Shown here: piece after piece, positions 1 through 8,944 of the stretch
How positions within the stretch are numbered: the first letter of the stretch is position 1
How the letters are laid out: every line of letters starts with the position of its first letter
NCBI RefSeq assembly: GCF_002885975.1
Contig: NZ_POSP01000003.1
Coordinates: 1,984,001 to 2,048,000, forward strand
Length of the DNA: 64,000 nucleotides
Source of the DNA: Paucibacter aquatile
Lineage (GTDB): Bacteria; Pseudomonadota; Gammaproteobacteria; Burkholderiales; Burkholderiaceae_C
Direction: 5' to 3'
Notes under the pieces: model-generated
What the model saw: only the letters and a program-made list of their open reading frames with translations
Told to the model about the DNA's origin: nothing
The model's database searches: none
Position numbers and translations under genes: made by a program

Positions 1-386
1 GCCACGGCCGGGATGCCCTTCTTGAGCGACACGCCGATCTGCGCCGCCAGATCGACATTGCGATCGAAGCGGCCGACGTTGACCTTGAGCACCACCAGGC
101 GCTTGCCCACATGCTCGGACAGGCTGCCGGCGCTCATCTTGCGGTCCAGGGCCAGGCAGTCGCCGCACCAGTTGGCGCCGAACACCACCAGCACGTTCTT
201 GCGCTGGGCCTGCGCGGCAGCCAGGGCCTGGTTCAACTCGGCGCGGGCATCGGCCAGCTCGTTGTAAACCAGCTTGGCCACGGTGGGCGCTGGCGCCGTG
301 GCCGCAGGCGCCACAGCTTGGGCATGGGCGGCCGAGGCAAACATCAGGCTGCTCAAGAGGCCGAGGGCGAAGGCGGTCTTTTTCAT
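1..386 (-). CDS. Exported thioredoxin-family protein (3' end cut by window edge)
   Basis: The 5' part of a gene running off the left edge; 128 codons are visible. Residues 1-22 form a signal peptide (charged MKK start, hydrophobic core, AHA cleavage region), so the protein acts in the periplasm or on the membrane. After an Ala/Pro linker comes a thioredoxin fold with a CxxC redox site, WCGDC, at about residues 73-77. Trp-Cys-Gly-Asp-Cys is a variant of the classical WCGPC and is usual in thioredoxin-like proteins of unknown substrate. A disulfide reductase or thiol-disulfide exchange role is likely but the partner is unknown. It is divergent from the DUF808 gene. The C-terminal part is missing, so length cannot be compared with the family. 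Confidence 0.85.
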   Translation of the reverse strand, partial: MKKTAFALGLLSSLMFASAAHAQAVAPAATAPAPTVAKLVYNELADARAELNQALAAAQAQRKNVLVVFGANWCGDCLALDRKMSAGSLSEHVGKRLVVLKVNVGRFDRNVDLAAQIGVSLKKGIPAV

Positions 387-494
387 GGTGGGCAATCCCT
401 GTGCTAGAAAAGGGCGCAGTGTGCCACGGCAAATGCGGTACAAAGCGGCCTCGCCGTATCTGCACCCAACCCAACACAAGGCAACTTTGCACCC

Positions 495-1421
495 ATGGCC
501 GCTTCCAGCCTTTTGGCACTGATCGATGACATCGCCACCATCCTCGACGACGTGGCCCTGCTGTCCAAGGTGGCGGCCAAGAAGACCACCGGCGTGCTCG
601 GCGACGACCTGGCGCTGAACGCCCAGCAGGTGGCCGGCGTCTCGGCCGAACGCGAACTGCCCGTGGTCTGGGCCGTGGCCAAGGGATCTTTCTTGAACAA
701 GGCCATCCTGGTGCCGGCCGCCCTGGCCATCAGCGCCTGGGCGCCCTGGGCGGTGACGCCGCTGCTGATGCTGGGGGGCGCCTACCTCTGCTTCGAGGGC
801 TTCGAGAAGCTCGCTCACAAATTCCTGCACAGCGCCGCCGAGGTGGAGGCGGAGCACCAGGCACTGAGCGAAGCCGCCCTGAACCCGGACCAGGACCTGA
901 TGGCTTTCGAGCGCGACAAGATCAAGGGGGCGATCCGGACCGATTTCATCCTCTCGGCCGAAATCATCGCCATCACCCTGGGCACCGTGGCCGGTACCAG
1001 CTTCAGCACACAGGTGTTGGTGCTCAGCGGCATTGCCCTGGCCATGACGGCCGGGGTCTACGGTCTCGTCGCGGGCATCGTCAAGATCGATGACGCGGGC
1101 CTCTACCTGAGCCGCCGGCCGGGTGCCTTCCAGCAAAGCGTGGGCCGCATGCTGCTCTCGGCCGCCCCATGGCTCATGAAAAGCCTGGCGCTGGCCGGCA
1201 CGGTGGCCATGTTCCTGGTCGGCGGCGGCATTCTCAGCCACGGCCTGCCCGCACTGCACCATGCCGGAGAAGCCCTGGCGCAGAGCCTGGGAGCCCTGTC
1301 CTGGCTGGGCCCCTTGTTGTTCGATGGTGCGGTGGGCCTGGCGGCCGGTGCGCTGTGCCTGGCCGGGGTGACGGTCGTGACGCGGCTGCGCGCCGCCTTC
1401 AGCGCCCAAAACCAGGCTTGA
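495..1421 (+). CDS. DUF808/YedI-family inner membrane protein
   Basis: A 308-residue protein whose N-terminus (LLALIDDIATILDDVA, then KKTTGVLGDDLALNA) is the signature opening of the DUF808 family, typified by E. coli YedI. Hydrophobic segments near residues 70-95, 150-200, 225-250 and 265-295 predict several membrane spans. Length is normal for the family (about 300). The biochemical role of the family is not established. The ATG at 495 opens directly with the conserved region. It is divergently arranged from the thioredoxin-family gene, with a 108-bp gap that must hold both promoters. Confidence 0.9.
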   Translation: MAASSLLALIDDIATILDDVALLSKVAAKKTTGVLGDDLALNAQQVAGVSAERELPVVWAVAKGSFLNKAILVPAALAISAWAPWAVTPLLMLGGAYLCFEGFEKLAHKFLHSAAEVEAEHQALSEAALNPDQDLMAFERDKIKGAIRTDFILSAEIIAITLGTVAGTSFSTQVLVLSGIALAMTAGVYGLVAGIVKIDDAGLYLSRRPGAFQQSVGRMLLSAAPWLMKSLALAGTVAMFLVGGGILSHGLPALHHAGEALAQSLGALSWLGPLLFDGAVGLAAGALCLAGVTVVTRLRAAFSAQNQA

Positions 1422-1506
1422 TCGCCGGCCTCGACCGCACGGGTCGCGCAGCGGGTACGAGGCTGGCATCATCCAGCTTCCGCCCCGCCGGTTAGGATTC
1501 GACCCC

Positions 1507-1734
1507 ATGAAGACGTACACCATCGAAATTCAGAAATTCAAGGCCGCCTCCAACAACATCCACGGCCAGATGCTGCTCAAGGTCGACGCCCTGGTGAGCC
1601 CCAAGGCCCCGGTCGAAGGCATCGAGCCCAGCACCATCCTGACCCTGACCGAGGCCAATGCTCGCGTGCTCATGGCCCTGCTCAAAGCCCAGTTGCTGGA
1701 GTTCGACAGCAAGAAGGCGCGCAGCCGCTTCTGA
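1507..1734 (+). CDS. Conserved hypothetical protein, 75 aa
   Basis: A small soluble protein without recognisable motif, signal peptide or membrane segment. An AGGA ribosome-binding sequence lies about nine bases ahead of the ATG, and codon use (GC-rich third positions) matches the neighbours, so the reading frame looks real. The sequence is Lys/Leu-rich with a C-terminal basic end (KKARSRF). I do not assign a function. It sits 86 bp after the DUF808 gene and 59 bp before the UPF0149 gene, on the same strand, so co-transcription is possible. Confidence 0.65.
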   Translation: MKTYTIEIQKFKAASNNIHGQMLLKVDALVSPKAPVEGIEPSTILTLTEANARVLMALLKAQLLEFDSKKARSRF

Positions 1735-1793
1735 TTCCAGGCCCGCACTGAAGCCGGCTGCCGCAGCGCAGCCGAAGCAGCGACAATCGCGCC

Positions 1794-2441
1794 ATGGAAT
1801 ATCCCCAATACAAGCCTCAGTCCGACCACCTGCCCCTCAACGACGAGGAGCTGTCCACGCTGGACGACATGCTGATCAAGTTGCCGGTCGAGGCGGCGAT
1901 GAACATCGAAGCACTCGACGGCTATCTGGCCGGCCTGCTGCTGAGCCCGCAGCGCCTGGCCGATCTGCCCGGCGCCGCGTGGCTGCCTACCGTTTGGGGC
2001 GGCGACGGGGATGACCTCGAAGCCGGCAGCAAATCCGAGAACTACCCTTTCGTCAGCGGCAAGCAGCGCAAGCGCGTGACCCTGCTGGTGCTGCGCCATC
2101 TGCAGTCGATCGAATGGCAGCTCAATGCCAAGCCCGAACTGTGGGAGCCCATCTTCAGCGTCGCAGAAGACGAGGACGGTGATCTGGTCGATGCCGAGGA
2201 ATGGGCCATCGGCTTCCTGACCGCGGTAGACCTGGCGCCGGAATCCTGGGCACCGCTGTTCGAGGATGCGGTCAGTGGCCCGCTGCTGGAGCCCATCGCC
2301 CTGCTCGGGGGCGACGAGTCCACGCTCAGCGAGGCCCAGCGCGCCCAGCTGGCCGACCTGAAGCACAAGGACGAACTGAGCCGCGCCGTGCTCGACAACG
2401 TGCTCAAGCTCTGGGAACTGCGCAAGGCCCGCCAGGGCTGA
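1794..2441 (+). CDS. UPF0149 (YecA/YgfB-like) family protein
   Basis: A 215-residue acidic protein. The N-terminal half carries the family pattern: an L-N-D-E-E-L helix followed by MNIEALDGYLAGLL, in which 'LDGYLAGL' is the recognisable core of UPF0149 proteins (E. coli YgfB/YecA). The middle contains an acidic loop (EDEDGDLVDAEEWAIGFL), also typical. It lacks the C-terminal Cys/His SEC-C zinc motif found in long YecA forms. The molecular role of the family is poorly defined. The AraC-type gene begins 14 bp downstream, so the two are probably in one transcript. Confidence 0.85.
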   Translation: MEYPQYKPQSDHLPLNDEELSTLDDMLIKLPVEAAMNIEALDGYLAGLLLSPQRLADLPGAAWLPTVWGGDGDDLEAGSKSENYPFVSGKQRKRVTLLVLRHLQSIEWQLNAKPELWEPIFSVAEDEDGDLVDAEEWAIGFLTAVDLAPESWAPLFEDAVSGPLLEPIALLGGDESTLSEAQRAQLADLKHKDELSRAVLDNVLKLWELRKARQG

Positions 2442-2455
2442 ACCACCGCTTCGGC

Positions 2456-3454
2456 ATGCCCAGCGACTCCAGCGCCGCTCACCGGCTGCGCCACGCCCAG
2501 CGCATGAACGCGCTGCTCGATCACATCGACCGACACCTCGACCAAACGCTGGACCTGAGCAGCCTGGCCGAGCGCATGCACTTCTCGCCCTTTCATTTCC
2601 ACCGCGTGTTCGCGGCCTGGATGGGCGAAACCCTGGGCGACTACCTGCGCCGCCGCCGCCTCGACGTGGCCGCCCTGATGCTGGCCCAGCCCGAGCCGCG
2701 CTCGGTGCTGGAAGTCGCCCTGGCCGTGGGCTTTGGCTCCAGCGAAGCGTTTGCACGCGCCTTCAAGCTGCGCTTCGGCCAAACGCCCACCGCCTGGCGC
2801 CAGGACAGCCCGCAGCGCTGGGCGCGCGACCTGGCATCCTCCAGAGAGAAACAGACGCGCCGTCATCGACCGCCCGCGGCGCTGCAGAGCAATCTGGATC
2901 AGTGGGAGCGCAATCTCGATCAGGCCGACACAGCGCATGCTGAAGATGATTCAGGCTCTTCTTGTTTCACTTCAGAGAGCACCATGCAAGTCCGTCTCCA
3001 ACAACTGCCCGCAAGCCGGGTTGCCTATTTGCGTCACATCGGCCCTTACGGCCTCGGCGTGCACCAGTTCTGGATGAACACCGTGCTGCCCTGGCAGCAG
3101 GCGCAGGGTCTGATCGGCCGAACCTGCTACGGCATCGGCCATGACGACCCGCACGTCACAAAGGCCGACAAATGCCGCTACGACGCCTGCGTCGAAGTCG
3201 ACGCCGACTTTGTGCCGCGCAGCCCGGCCAGCATCCAGAACCTGCCCGGCGGACGTTATGCCGTGGCCCAGTTCCGCGGCACCCTGGCTGAGTTCAGCCA
3301 CGCCTGGACCGAACTTCTGCGCGCATGGCTGCCCGGCAGCGGCCTGCAAATTGACGGGCGCCCCGTGTTTGAACGCTACCCGCCCGGCGCCGAGTACGAC
3401 CCCAGCACCGGCGTTTTCAGCTGCGAACTGTGCCTGCCTGTGAAGGCGGCCTGA
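2456..3454 (+). CDS. AraC-family regulator with C-terminal GyrI-like effector domain
   Basis: A 332-residue transcription factor. Residues 15-115 hold a double helix-turn-helix of the AraC/XylS type, including LSSLAERMHFSPFHFHRVF and the second helix region VALAVGFGSSEAFARAFK. From about residue 178 (MQVRLQQLPASRVAYLRHIG) it has a GyrI-like small-molecule-binding domain, an arrangement seen in Rob/SbmC-type regulators that sense hydrophobic or cationic compounds. The ATG at 2456 was chosen because it is just upstream of the first helix; 2504 is an alternative. The frame is open further upstream but that part overlaps the UPF0149 gene. The ligand and targets are unknown. Confidence 0.88.
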   Translation: MPSDSSAAHRLRHAQRMNALLDHIDRHLDQTLDLSSLAERMHFSPFHFHRVFAAWMGETLGDYLRRRRLDVAALMLAQPEPRSVLEVALAVGFGSSEAFARAFKLRFGQTPTAWRQDSPQRWARDLASSREKQTRRHRPPAALQSNLDQWERNLDQADTAHAEDDSGSSCFTSESTMQVRLQQLPASRVAYLRHIGPYGLGVHQFWMNTVLPWQQAQGLIGRTCYGIGHDDPHVTKADKCRYDACVEVDADFVPRSPASIQNLPGGRYAVAQFRGTLAEFSHAWTELLRAWLPGSGLQIDGRPVFERYPPGAEYDPSTGVFSCELCLPVKAA

Positions 3455-3504
3455 AACCGGCGGATTGAGGCCCGGCCGTCAGCCGCGCGCCGGGCGTCTG
3501 CAAC

Positions 3505-4368
3505 TCAGAAGCGGCCGCTCAGCCACGACTCCAGAGCCGCGAATACCTGTTCACGCTCAGGTTCGTTGAAGATCTCGTGAAAAAGCGGGCCAAAGCATTG
3601 GGCGCGCAGGATGGCGGGCGGGGCCGCGGCCGCAAACTCGGCGCTGCCGGAGGGCGCAACGCAACGGTCGCTGCCAGCCCAGAGCAGCAAAGTGGGCACC
3701 ACCCAATCGGCGGCGTGCTGACGCACCAATTCACCGGCATCGACAATCATGCGAGCCAAGGTGGGCGTCAGGCGGTCGTGCACCAGCGGGTCGTCGACAT
3801 AGGCCTGCACGACGACGGCATCGCGGGAAATCCAGCGGGTCTTGAGCCCATTGCCCACGGCCAGATGCGGCACCAGGGTCTCGCCCAGCAGCAGTTGCAG
3901 GCGCTGGAAAGCCGACATGCCCGGATCCAAGGCGGGCGAAGAAAGCACCAGGGCATCCACCGGGCGGAACCACATGGGCAGCTGACCGCCGCTGCTGGCC
4001 GCAAGGCCTCCAGCGACGAATCTCGCCGCCACCAGGCCACCCATGCTGTGTCCCAACAGGATCAAGGGACCGCGGCCCAGTTGCCGATCGGCGCGCAGCT
4101 CGTCGATCACCAAGCCCAGGTCTTGCAGCAGCCTTTCGGCATCGGGCACATCGCCACGCGGGCCGCCGGAAGCTCCATGACCGCGCTGGTCATAACCGGC
4201 CACATGCCAACCCCAGTGGTTGAGCTTGGCCGCCAGAGTTTCGTAGCGCCCCACATGCTCTCCCAGACCATGGACCAACAGCACGGTGCCACGGGCTGGC
4301 TCCAGGCCCAGCTTGCTCCACTGCCGCCAGTGCAGGGGGATGCCATCATCGGTTCTCAGAGTTCGCAT
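3505..4368 (-). CDS. Alpha/beta hydrolase (monoacylglycerol lipase-like)
   Basis: A 287-residue cytosolic serine hydrolase of the lysophospholipase/monoglyceride-lipase type. The oxyanion region VLLVHGLGEHVGRYE lies near residue 30, a YDQRGHGASGG segment follows, and the nucleophile elbow GHSMGG is near residue 108. The acid (WAGSDRCVAP) and the catalytic His (CFGPLFHEIFNEPERE) are in the expected C-terminal positions. The HGLGEHxxRY motif is typical of the monoacylglycerol lipase branch. No signal peptide is seen. It is convergent with the AraC/GyrI gene, 50 bp away. The natural substrate cannot be told from sequence. Confidence 0.88.
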   Translation of the reverse strand: MRTLRTDDGIPLHWRQWSKLGLEPARGTVLLVHGLGEHVGRYETLAAKLNHWGWHVAGYDQRGHGASGGPRGDVPDAERLLQDLGLVIDELRADRQLGRGPLILLGHSMGGLVAARFVAGGLAASSGGQLPMWFRPVDALVLSSPALDPGMSAFQRLQLLLGETLVPHLAVGNGLKTRWISRDAVVVQAYVDDPLVHDRLTPTLARMIVDAGELVRQHAADWVVPTLLLWAGSDRCVAPSGSAEFAAAAPPAILRAQCFGPLFHEIFNEPEREQVFAALESWLSGRF

Positions 4369-4582
4369 GCGGCCCAGTGTAGGCAGGGCCCCACGCAGGC
4401 CACCCCAGGGCTTGCCCGGGGCGGTAAAACTACCTGGGAAGCGTCATCAAACTCGGCGAGCATGCCGTCCGCGCCCCAAGGCCGATGAACAATGGCTCAA
4501 GGGCAGGGCGGCCCTGATTCTGACGCCAGCTCGGCCCCCTACACTGCAAACTTTTGTTACTCCTTGACCCGGATTTGATGCG

Positions 4583-5917
4583 ATGAGAAATCTGCTGTCT
4601 CTGCTCATCTGTCTGCTGCTGACGGCCTGCGCGTCGGCGCCCAAGTACACCGTGGATGATGGTCGCCCGGTCAATGAGACCTTGCTCGGCAATATCCGCG
4701 CCTTTGGTGCCGGCGAGCAAGCGGTGCGCCCGGCCATCGCCCGCAGCGCCGCCCTCAAGGACCCCGACTGCGACAAGCAATGGGAGCTGCCCTTCGCCCT
4801 GGCCACCAGCAACGGCTGGGCCGAGAACGACCGCGTGGCCTGGGTGCGCGCCCTCAATGTGGACGAGCGCCTGACCGTGGTGGCCGTGGCGCCCGGTTCG
4901 CCCTTGCAACTGGGTGACAAGGTGGTGGTGCTGGCCAGCCTCAGAACCGAGGACACCGAACAGATGCTCAACGGCCTGGCCGAGATTCGCGACCGCGGCC
5001 AGCCCTTTTCCGTGGTGCTGTCCACCGGCAAACAGCATGTGATCACACCGTTCGAGGTCTGCCGCGGCTACACGCGCTTTGCCCCGCCCAGCACGCCCGA
5101 GGTGCAGGATTACCACTGGCTGCTCAGCATGCATTCGTTGGAAGTGCCCAAGGTGCAGCTGACCGAAGACGAGGCGCTCTGGGCCGTGCTGTGGACGCAG
5201 GGCCTGTCCGAAGAGGGCGGCGCGCGCATGAAGACCTTTCACTACGGCAGCAAGATCGTCGGCACGCTTTACAACCTGGTCACCCTGGCCTCGGGTTTGA
5301 AGGGGGCGGCGATGGCGGCCGAAGCTGCCGTGACTGCCGCCAAGAACGCGGCGCAGAACGTGGTGACCGAAGTGCTCAAACAACAGCTGATCGAGCAAGG
5401 CAAGAGTCTGGCGGCGCAGAAGTTGCGCGAAGGGCTGACCGATGCCGCCGAAAAACTGACCCGGCAGCAGGTGGTCAATGCCCTGCAGGCGGCGGCCGCC
5501 AACCGAGGCTCGCTGTCCGGCGTGGCACGCGTGGGCGCCACGGTCTTTGATCGCGCCGACGCCTGGGCGTTCGAACGCGTGGCCAAGCTCGGCGGCAACC
5601 CCCTGGGCGGCTTTCGCCTGCATCAAAAGCTGATCGAGAACAGCTTCACCAGCAATGCCTTTGCCTTCGACGCCGAACGTCTTGACGCGCTCAGCAAACT
5701 GGCCGACGCCAAAGGCCTGGGCTACGAGGTGCAAGCCATCCTCAACGGCTTCAAGCCCGAGGAACTGCTGTTTGAGATCGGCGCCATGCCGCTCGCCTCG
5801 GCGCCCGCCGCTTTTTCCTTTTCGGGCCCTGAAGACATGAACCAAGGCCGCTTCGCACGCGGTCTGATCGACGCCATGCTGGACATGCCCATGGCCTCCG
5901 GCCCCGCCAAAAAATGA
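4583..5917 (+). CDS. Hypothetical lipoprotein with PDZ-like segment
   Basis: A 444-residue protein with a lipoprotein signal peptide (lipobox LTAC, Cys16), so it is probably anchored in the outer or inner membrane facing the periplasm. Residues about 92-145 (VAVAPGSPLQLGDKVVVLAS...) look like a PDZ-type fold of the sort found in envelope proteases, but no protease motif (HExxH, GxSxG) is seen. Residues 215-310 are an Ala-rich helical region that could be coiled or membrane-associated. The stop codon overlaps the start of the MORN-repeat gene (ATGA), suggesting translational coupling and shared function. I do not recognise a named family. Confidence 0.8.
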   Translation: MRNLLSLLICLLLTACASAPKYTVDDGRPVNETLLGNIRAFGAGEQAVRPAIARSAALKDPDCDKQWELPFALATSNGWAENDRVAWVRALNVDERLTVVAVAPGSPLQLGDKVVVLASLRTEDTEQMLNGLAEIRDRGQPFSVVLSTGKQHVITPFEVCRGYTRFAPPSTPEVQDYHWLLSMHSLEVPKVQLTEDEALWAVLWTQGLSEEGGARMKTFHYGSKIVGTLYNLVTLASGLKGAAMAAEAAVTAAKNAAQNVVTEVLKQQLIEQGKSLAAQKLREGLTDAAEKLTRQQVVNALQAAAANRGSLSGVARVGATVFDRADAWAFERVAKLGGNPLGGFRLHQKLIENSFTSNAFAFDAERLDALSKLADAKGLGYEVQAILNGFKPEELLFEIGAMPLASAPAAFSFSGPEDMNQGRFARGLIDAMLDMPMASGPAKK

Positions 5918-7878
5918 CGCATCCTTTGCCGCAGCCCCTCGGTTTCCCCCCTCGCGCTCTCGCGCGCTTGCGCGCCGGTGATGTGCGTCGTCTCATCGGC
6001 CTGGCCATGCTGCCCTGGTGCAGCGCCACCTGCCTGGCTCAAGCGCTTGCGCCAGCGCCAGCGCCAGCCCCAACGCCAGCACCGGCCGTGGCCGCCGCTT
6101 CGGCGCCGGTCGTGGGCGCGCCGGCCGGCGCGGCTCCAGCCGCCAGCGCTGCCTCGGCGGCAAGCGATGCCCTTCCTCCGGCGCCACCGCCGCCCAGTTG
6201 CTCGGCCCTGACTGCCAAGGCCATGAGCAGCGATTTGCGCGCCGCCACGGCGCAAGCCCAAAACAAGGCGCTGGAAGACCTGGCCAAGGCCTATGAAGAG
6301 GCCATCTCGCTCTGGACCCAGGCCGCCCTGGGCTGCAACGGCCGGGCCCAGGAGCGCGCCCAGCGCGCCCTCAGCGACAACGAGCGCCAGCGCGCTGCGG
6401 TGGCCGAGCGCCTGGCGGCCGGCTCGCAATGCGAGCTCTCGCACCACGATGCGGCCTCGCTGCAGGAACTGGCGGCCAAGGCCTTTGGCGAACGCCGCTT
6501 TGCCGATGCCGCCTCGCTCTACAGCAAGGCCGAGACCATGTGGGACCTGGCCGCCGAGCATTGCACCGGCAGCCAGCAGCAGATCGCCCAGCGCCGCCGC
6601 GAGCAGACCGAGATCGACGCCCACAACGCCGAGTACTGCGCGCCCATCTTCGAGAAAGCGCGCGAGTTCACGCAGAAGTTCCGCACCGCAGCGCCCGGCT
6701 TGCCGGTGACCGAGCGCCAGGCTCAGTCCCTGATCGCGGAAACCGCCTGGCGCCGCGCCACCACCCTGTGCAAGGACGCGGCCCTGGACAACGCCAATGC
6801 CTTCATCCAGACCCTGGCACGCGAACGCGGCACGCCCTGGACGGCCGTGGCCCTGCCGGACAATTTCCAGTCCGTGCTGCCCAAGCCGCCCGCGCCGCGG
6901 CCCAGCGCCGTTGCGGCCGCCCCGGCCACACCCGCCCAGGGTGCGAACAAGGTGGCGGGTGCTGCAGGCGCCGCAGGAACAGCAGCCGCCACGACGGCCG
7001 CAACGACGGCGGCCGCCAGCAGCGAGGCCAGCACAGGCGGCCTGGGCGCCGTCATCAGCGGCGCCCTCGGTGCGGTGAAGAACGCCGTCAGCAGCCCGAG
7101 TACCGAGGCTGCGCCCGGCCGCAATGCCCCCGAGGCAGCCAAGCCAGCGCCGCAGGAGATGGACATCCGCGCCGGTGACACCCGCTACAAGGGACAGTTC
7201 GTGCGCGAAGAGGGCCAGGTGGTCAGCGGCAATGGCCGGGTCGAATGGTCCAACGGAGACGTCTACATCGGCAGCCTGGTGCGCAGCGTGCGCCAGGGCA
7301 AGGGCGAATTCATCTGGGCCAACGGCCAGCGCTATGTCGGCGACTGGGTGGCCGACAAGGCCACCGGCCAGGGAAAGCTCAGCTTTGCCAACGGCAATCA
7401 GTACGAGGGCAGCGTGGTCGACGGCAGCCCCGAGGGCGTGGGCCAGCTGAGCTTTGCCAGCGGCGATGTCTACAAAGGCCAGATCAGCCAGGGCCTGCCG
7501 CATGGCAAGGGCCAGTACCGCTGGGCCAATGGCCAGCAGTACGAGGGCGACTATGTGCGCGCCGAACCGCAGGGCCGCGGCGTGCTGCGCTATGCCAACG
7601 GCAACCGCTACGAGGGCAGCATCCAGGCCGGTCAGCCCCATGGCCAGGGGCGCATGGAGCTGGCCTCGGGCGACCGCTACGAAGGCGAGTTCCATCTCGG
7701 CAAGCCGCAGGGCCAGGGCAGCTATTTCTGGAAGAGCGGCGAGCGCTACGTCGGCGCCTGGGTCGGCGGTGTCAAGCATGGCCAGGGCGTTTTCCACTGG
7801 CCCACGGGCGACCGCTGGGAAGGCCTGTTCCAGGCCGACGAACGCACCGAAGAAGGCACCTTGCACCGCAAGGAATGA
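5914..7878 (+). CDS. Exported MORN-repeat protein
   Basis: A 654-residue protein. An N-terminal signal-like segment (LIGLAMLPWCSATCLAQA, near residue 30) is followed by an Ala/Pro-rich linker (residues 45-95), a helical Cys-containing region (about 95-330), a second Ala/Thr-rich linker, and from about residue 420 roughly ten MORN repeats of about 23 residues. Each has a Y-x-G core (YKGQF, YIGSL, YVGDW, YEGSV, YKGQI, YEGDY, YEGSI, YEGEF, YVGAW, WEGLF). MORN repeats form elongated beta-hairpin arrays used in scaffolding or lipid/protein contact. The gene starts inside the stop codon of the lipoprotein gene and ends overlapping the desuccinylase start. No enzymatic domain is seen. Confidence 0.88.
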   Translation: MTHPLPQPLGFPPRALARLRAGDVRRLIGLAMLPWCSATCLAQALAPAPAPAPTPAPAVAAASAPVVGAPAGAAPAASAASAASDALPPAPPPPSCSALTAKAMSSDLRAATAQAQNKALEDLAKAYEEAISLWTQAALGCNGRAQERAQRALSDNERQRAAVAERLAAGSQCELSHHDAASLQELAAKAFGERRFADAASLYSKAETMWDLAAEHCTGSQQQIAQRRREQTEIDAHNAEYCAPIFEKAREFTQKFRTAAPGLPVTERQAQSLIAETAWRRATTLCKDAALDNANAFIQTLARERGTPWTAVALPDNFQSVLPKPPAPRPSAVAAAPATPAQGANKVAGAAGAAGTAAATTAATTAAASSEASTGGLGAVISGALGAVKNAVSSPSTEAAPGRNAPEAAKPAPQEMDIRAGDTRYKGQFVREEGQVVSGNGRVEWSNGDVYIGSLVRSVRQGKGEFIWANGQRYVGDWVADKATGQGKLSFANGNQYEGSVVDGSPEGVGQLSFASGDVYKGQISQGLPHGKGQYRWANGQQYEGDYVRAEPQGRGVLRYANGNRYEGSIQAGQPHGQGRMELASGDRYEGEFHLGKPQGQGSYFWKSGERYVGAWVGGVKHGQGVFHWPTGDRWEGLFQADERTEEGTLHRKE

Positions 7879-8906
7879 GCATGGACAAGCACGGCATGAG
7901 CGCACCCACCGCAGCCCCTCCCGCAGCCCCGGCCAGCGACACCCCGGTCGAGCTGAACCCACCCGACATCCGCCCCTACCGGCACGGCAGCGGCGCCAGC
8001 GGCGTCGATTACGTCCATGTGCTGGACTCCGGCCGCCCCGGCCCCACGGTCATGGTGCAAGCCCTGACCCATGGCAACGAGCTCTGCGGCGCCATCGCTC
8101 TGGACTGGCTGTTCCAGCAAGGCATGGGCCGCACGCTGCAGCCTCTGCAAGGGCGGCTGATCCTGAGCTTTGGCAATGTCGAGGCCTACGCGCGCTTCAG
8201 CCCGGCCGATCCGCATGCCGCACGCTGCGTGGACGAAGACCTGAACCGCGTCTGGAGCGACGAGCAGCTGTTCGGCGCAAGAGACTCGCTGGAGCTGCGC
8301 CGAGCCCGCGCCCTGCGGCCGTTTGTGGACAGCGCCGACCACCTGTTCGACATCCACTCCATGCAGGACGCCTGCCGGCCGCTGATGGTCTGCGGCCTGC
8401 TCGACAAGGGCGCCGCCTTCGCGCGCGAGCTGGGCATGCCCGGCGAGCTGCTGATCGACACCGGCCACCCCTCGGGCCTGCGCATGCGTGACCGCGGCGG
8501 CTTTGGCGACCCGGCCAGCCCGAAGAACGCCTTGCTGATCGAATGCGGCCAGCACTGGGAGCAGCGCTCGGCCGAGGTGGCCGTTGATGGCCTTGTGCGC
8601 TTCCTGCGCCTGACCGGCATGGTCAGCGCCGACTGGGCTGAGCCGCGCCTGCGCCTGCCTCTGCCCGAGCGCCAGCGCACCATCCGGGTGGACGAAGCCA
8701 TCACCGCCATCAGCCGCGACTTTCACTTCACCCTGCCAGGCCCGGTACGCGGCCTCGACATCATCCCCGAAGCTGGCACCGCCTTCGCCCGCGACGGCGA
8801 CACCGTGTTCAAAACGCGTTATGCCAACACGGTGCTGGTGATGCCCAGCCTCAAGCACGGGCTGCCGGGCAACACCATGGTGAGGCTGGGGCGGGTGGAG
8901 AGCTGA
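7875..8906 (+). CDS. Succinylglutamate desuccinylase/aspartoacylase-type M14 hydrolase
   Basis: A 343-residue zinc-dependent hydrolase of the AstE/ASPA branch of the M14 carboxypeptidase fold. The first two zinc ligands lie in THGNELCG (His and Glu, near residue 66), the substrate-binding stretch VDEDLNRVW is near 120, and the third ligand is the His of DIHSM near 158. Such enzymes remove acyl groups from acylated amino acids or their derivatives. The substrate is not evident, and the gene is not in an arginine-degradation context. ATG at 7875 overlaps the stop of the MORN gene; ATG at 7881 is an alternative. It is the third gene of a tightly coupled set. Confidence 0.85.
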   Translation: MSMDKHGMSAPTAAPPAAPASDTPVELNPPDIRPYRHGSGASGVDYVHVLDSGRPGPTVMVQALTHGNELCGAIALDWLFQQGMGRTLQPLQGRLILSFGNVEAYARFSPADPHAARCVDEDLNRVWSDEQLFGARDSLELRRARALRPFVDSADHLFDIHSMQDACRPLMVCGLLDKGAAFARELGMPGELLIDTGHPSGLRMRDRGGFGDPASPKNALLIECGQHWEQRSAEVAVDGLVRFLRLTGMVSADWAEPRLRLPLPERQRTIRVDEAITAISRDFHFTLPGPVRGLDIIPEAGTAFARDGDTVFKTRYANTVLVMPSLKHGLPGNTMVRLGRVES

Positions 8907-8920
8907 GGTTCGTCGAACCG

Positions 8921-8944
8921 GAGCCGCAAGCCCGGCTCTTTACT
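8921..8944 (+). terminator. Weak candidate terminator after the desuccinylase gene
   Basis: GAGCCG/CGGCTC inverted arms (8921-8926 and 8933-8938) with a six-base loop, followed by a short T stretch (TTTACT). A second small palindrome, GGTTCGTCGAACC, lies just before it at 8907-8919. The T tract is short and runs into the end of the convergent VOC gene, so efficiency is uncertain. Confidence 0.35.

Noticed and set aside
3455..3504. Hairpin between the AraC/GyrI and hydrolase genes as a terminator
   Set aside because: GCCCGGC/GCCGGGC arms are present but there is no T tract on either strand.
5722..7962. Long open frame on the minus strand opposite the MORN gene
   Set aside because: It mirrors the high-GC codon pattern of the real genes, has no domain or ribosome-binding site, and overlaps three supported genes.
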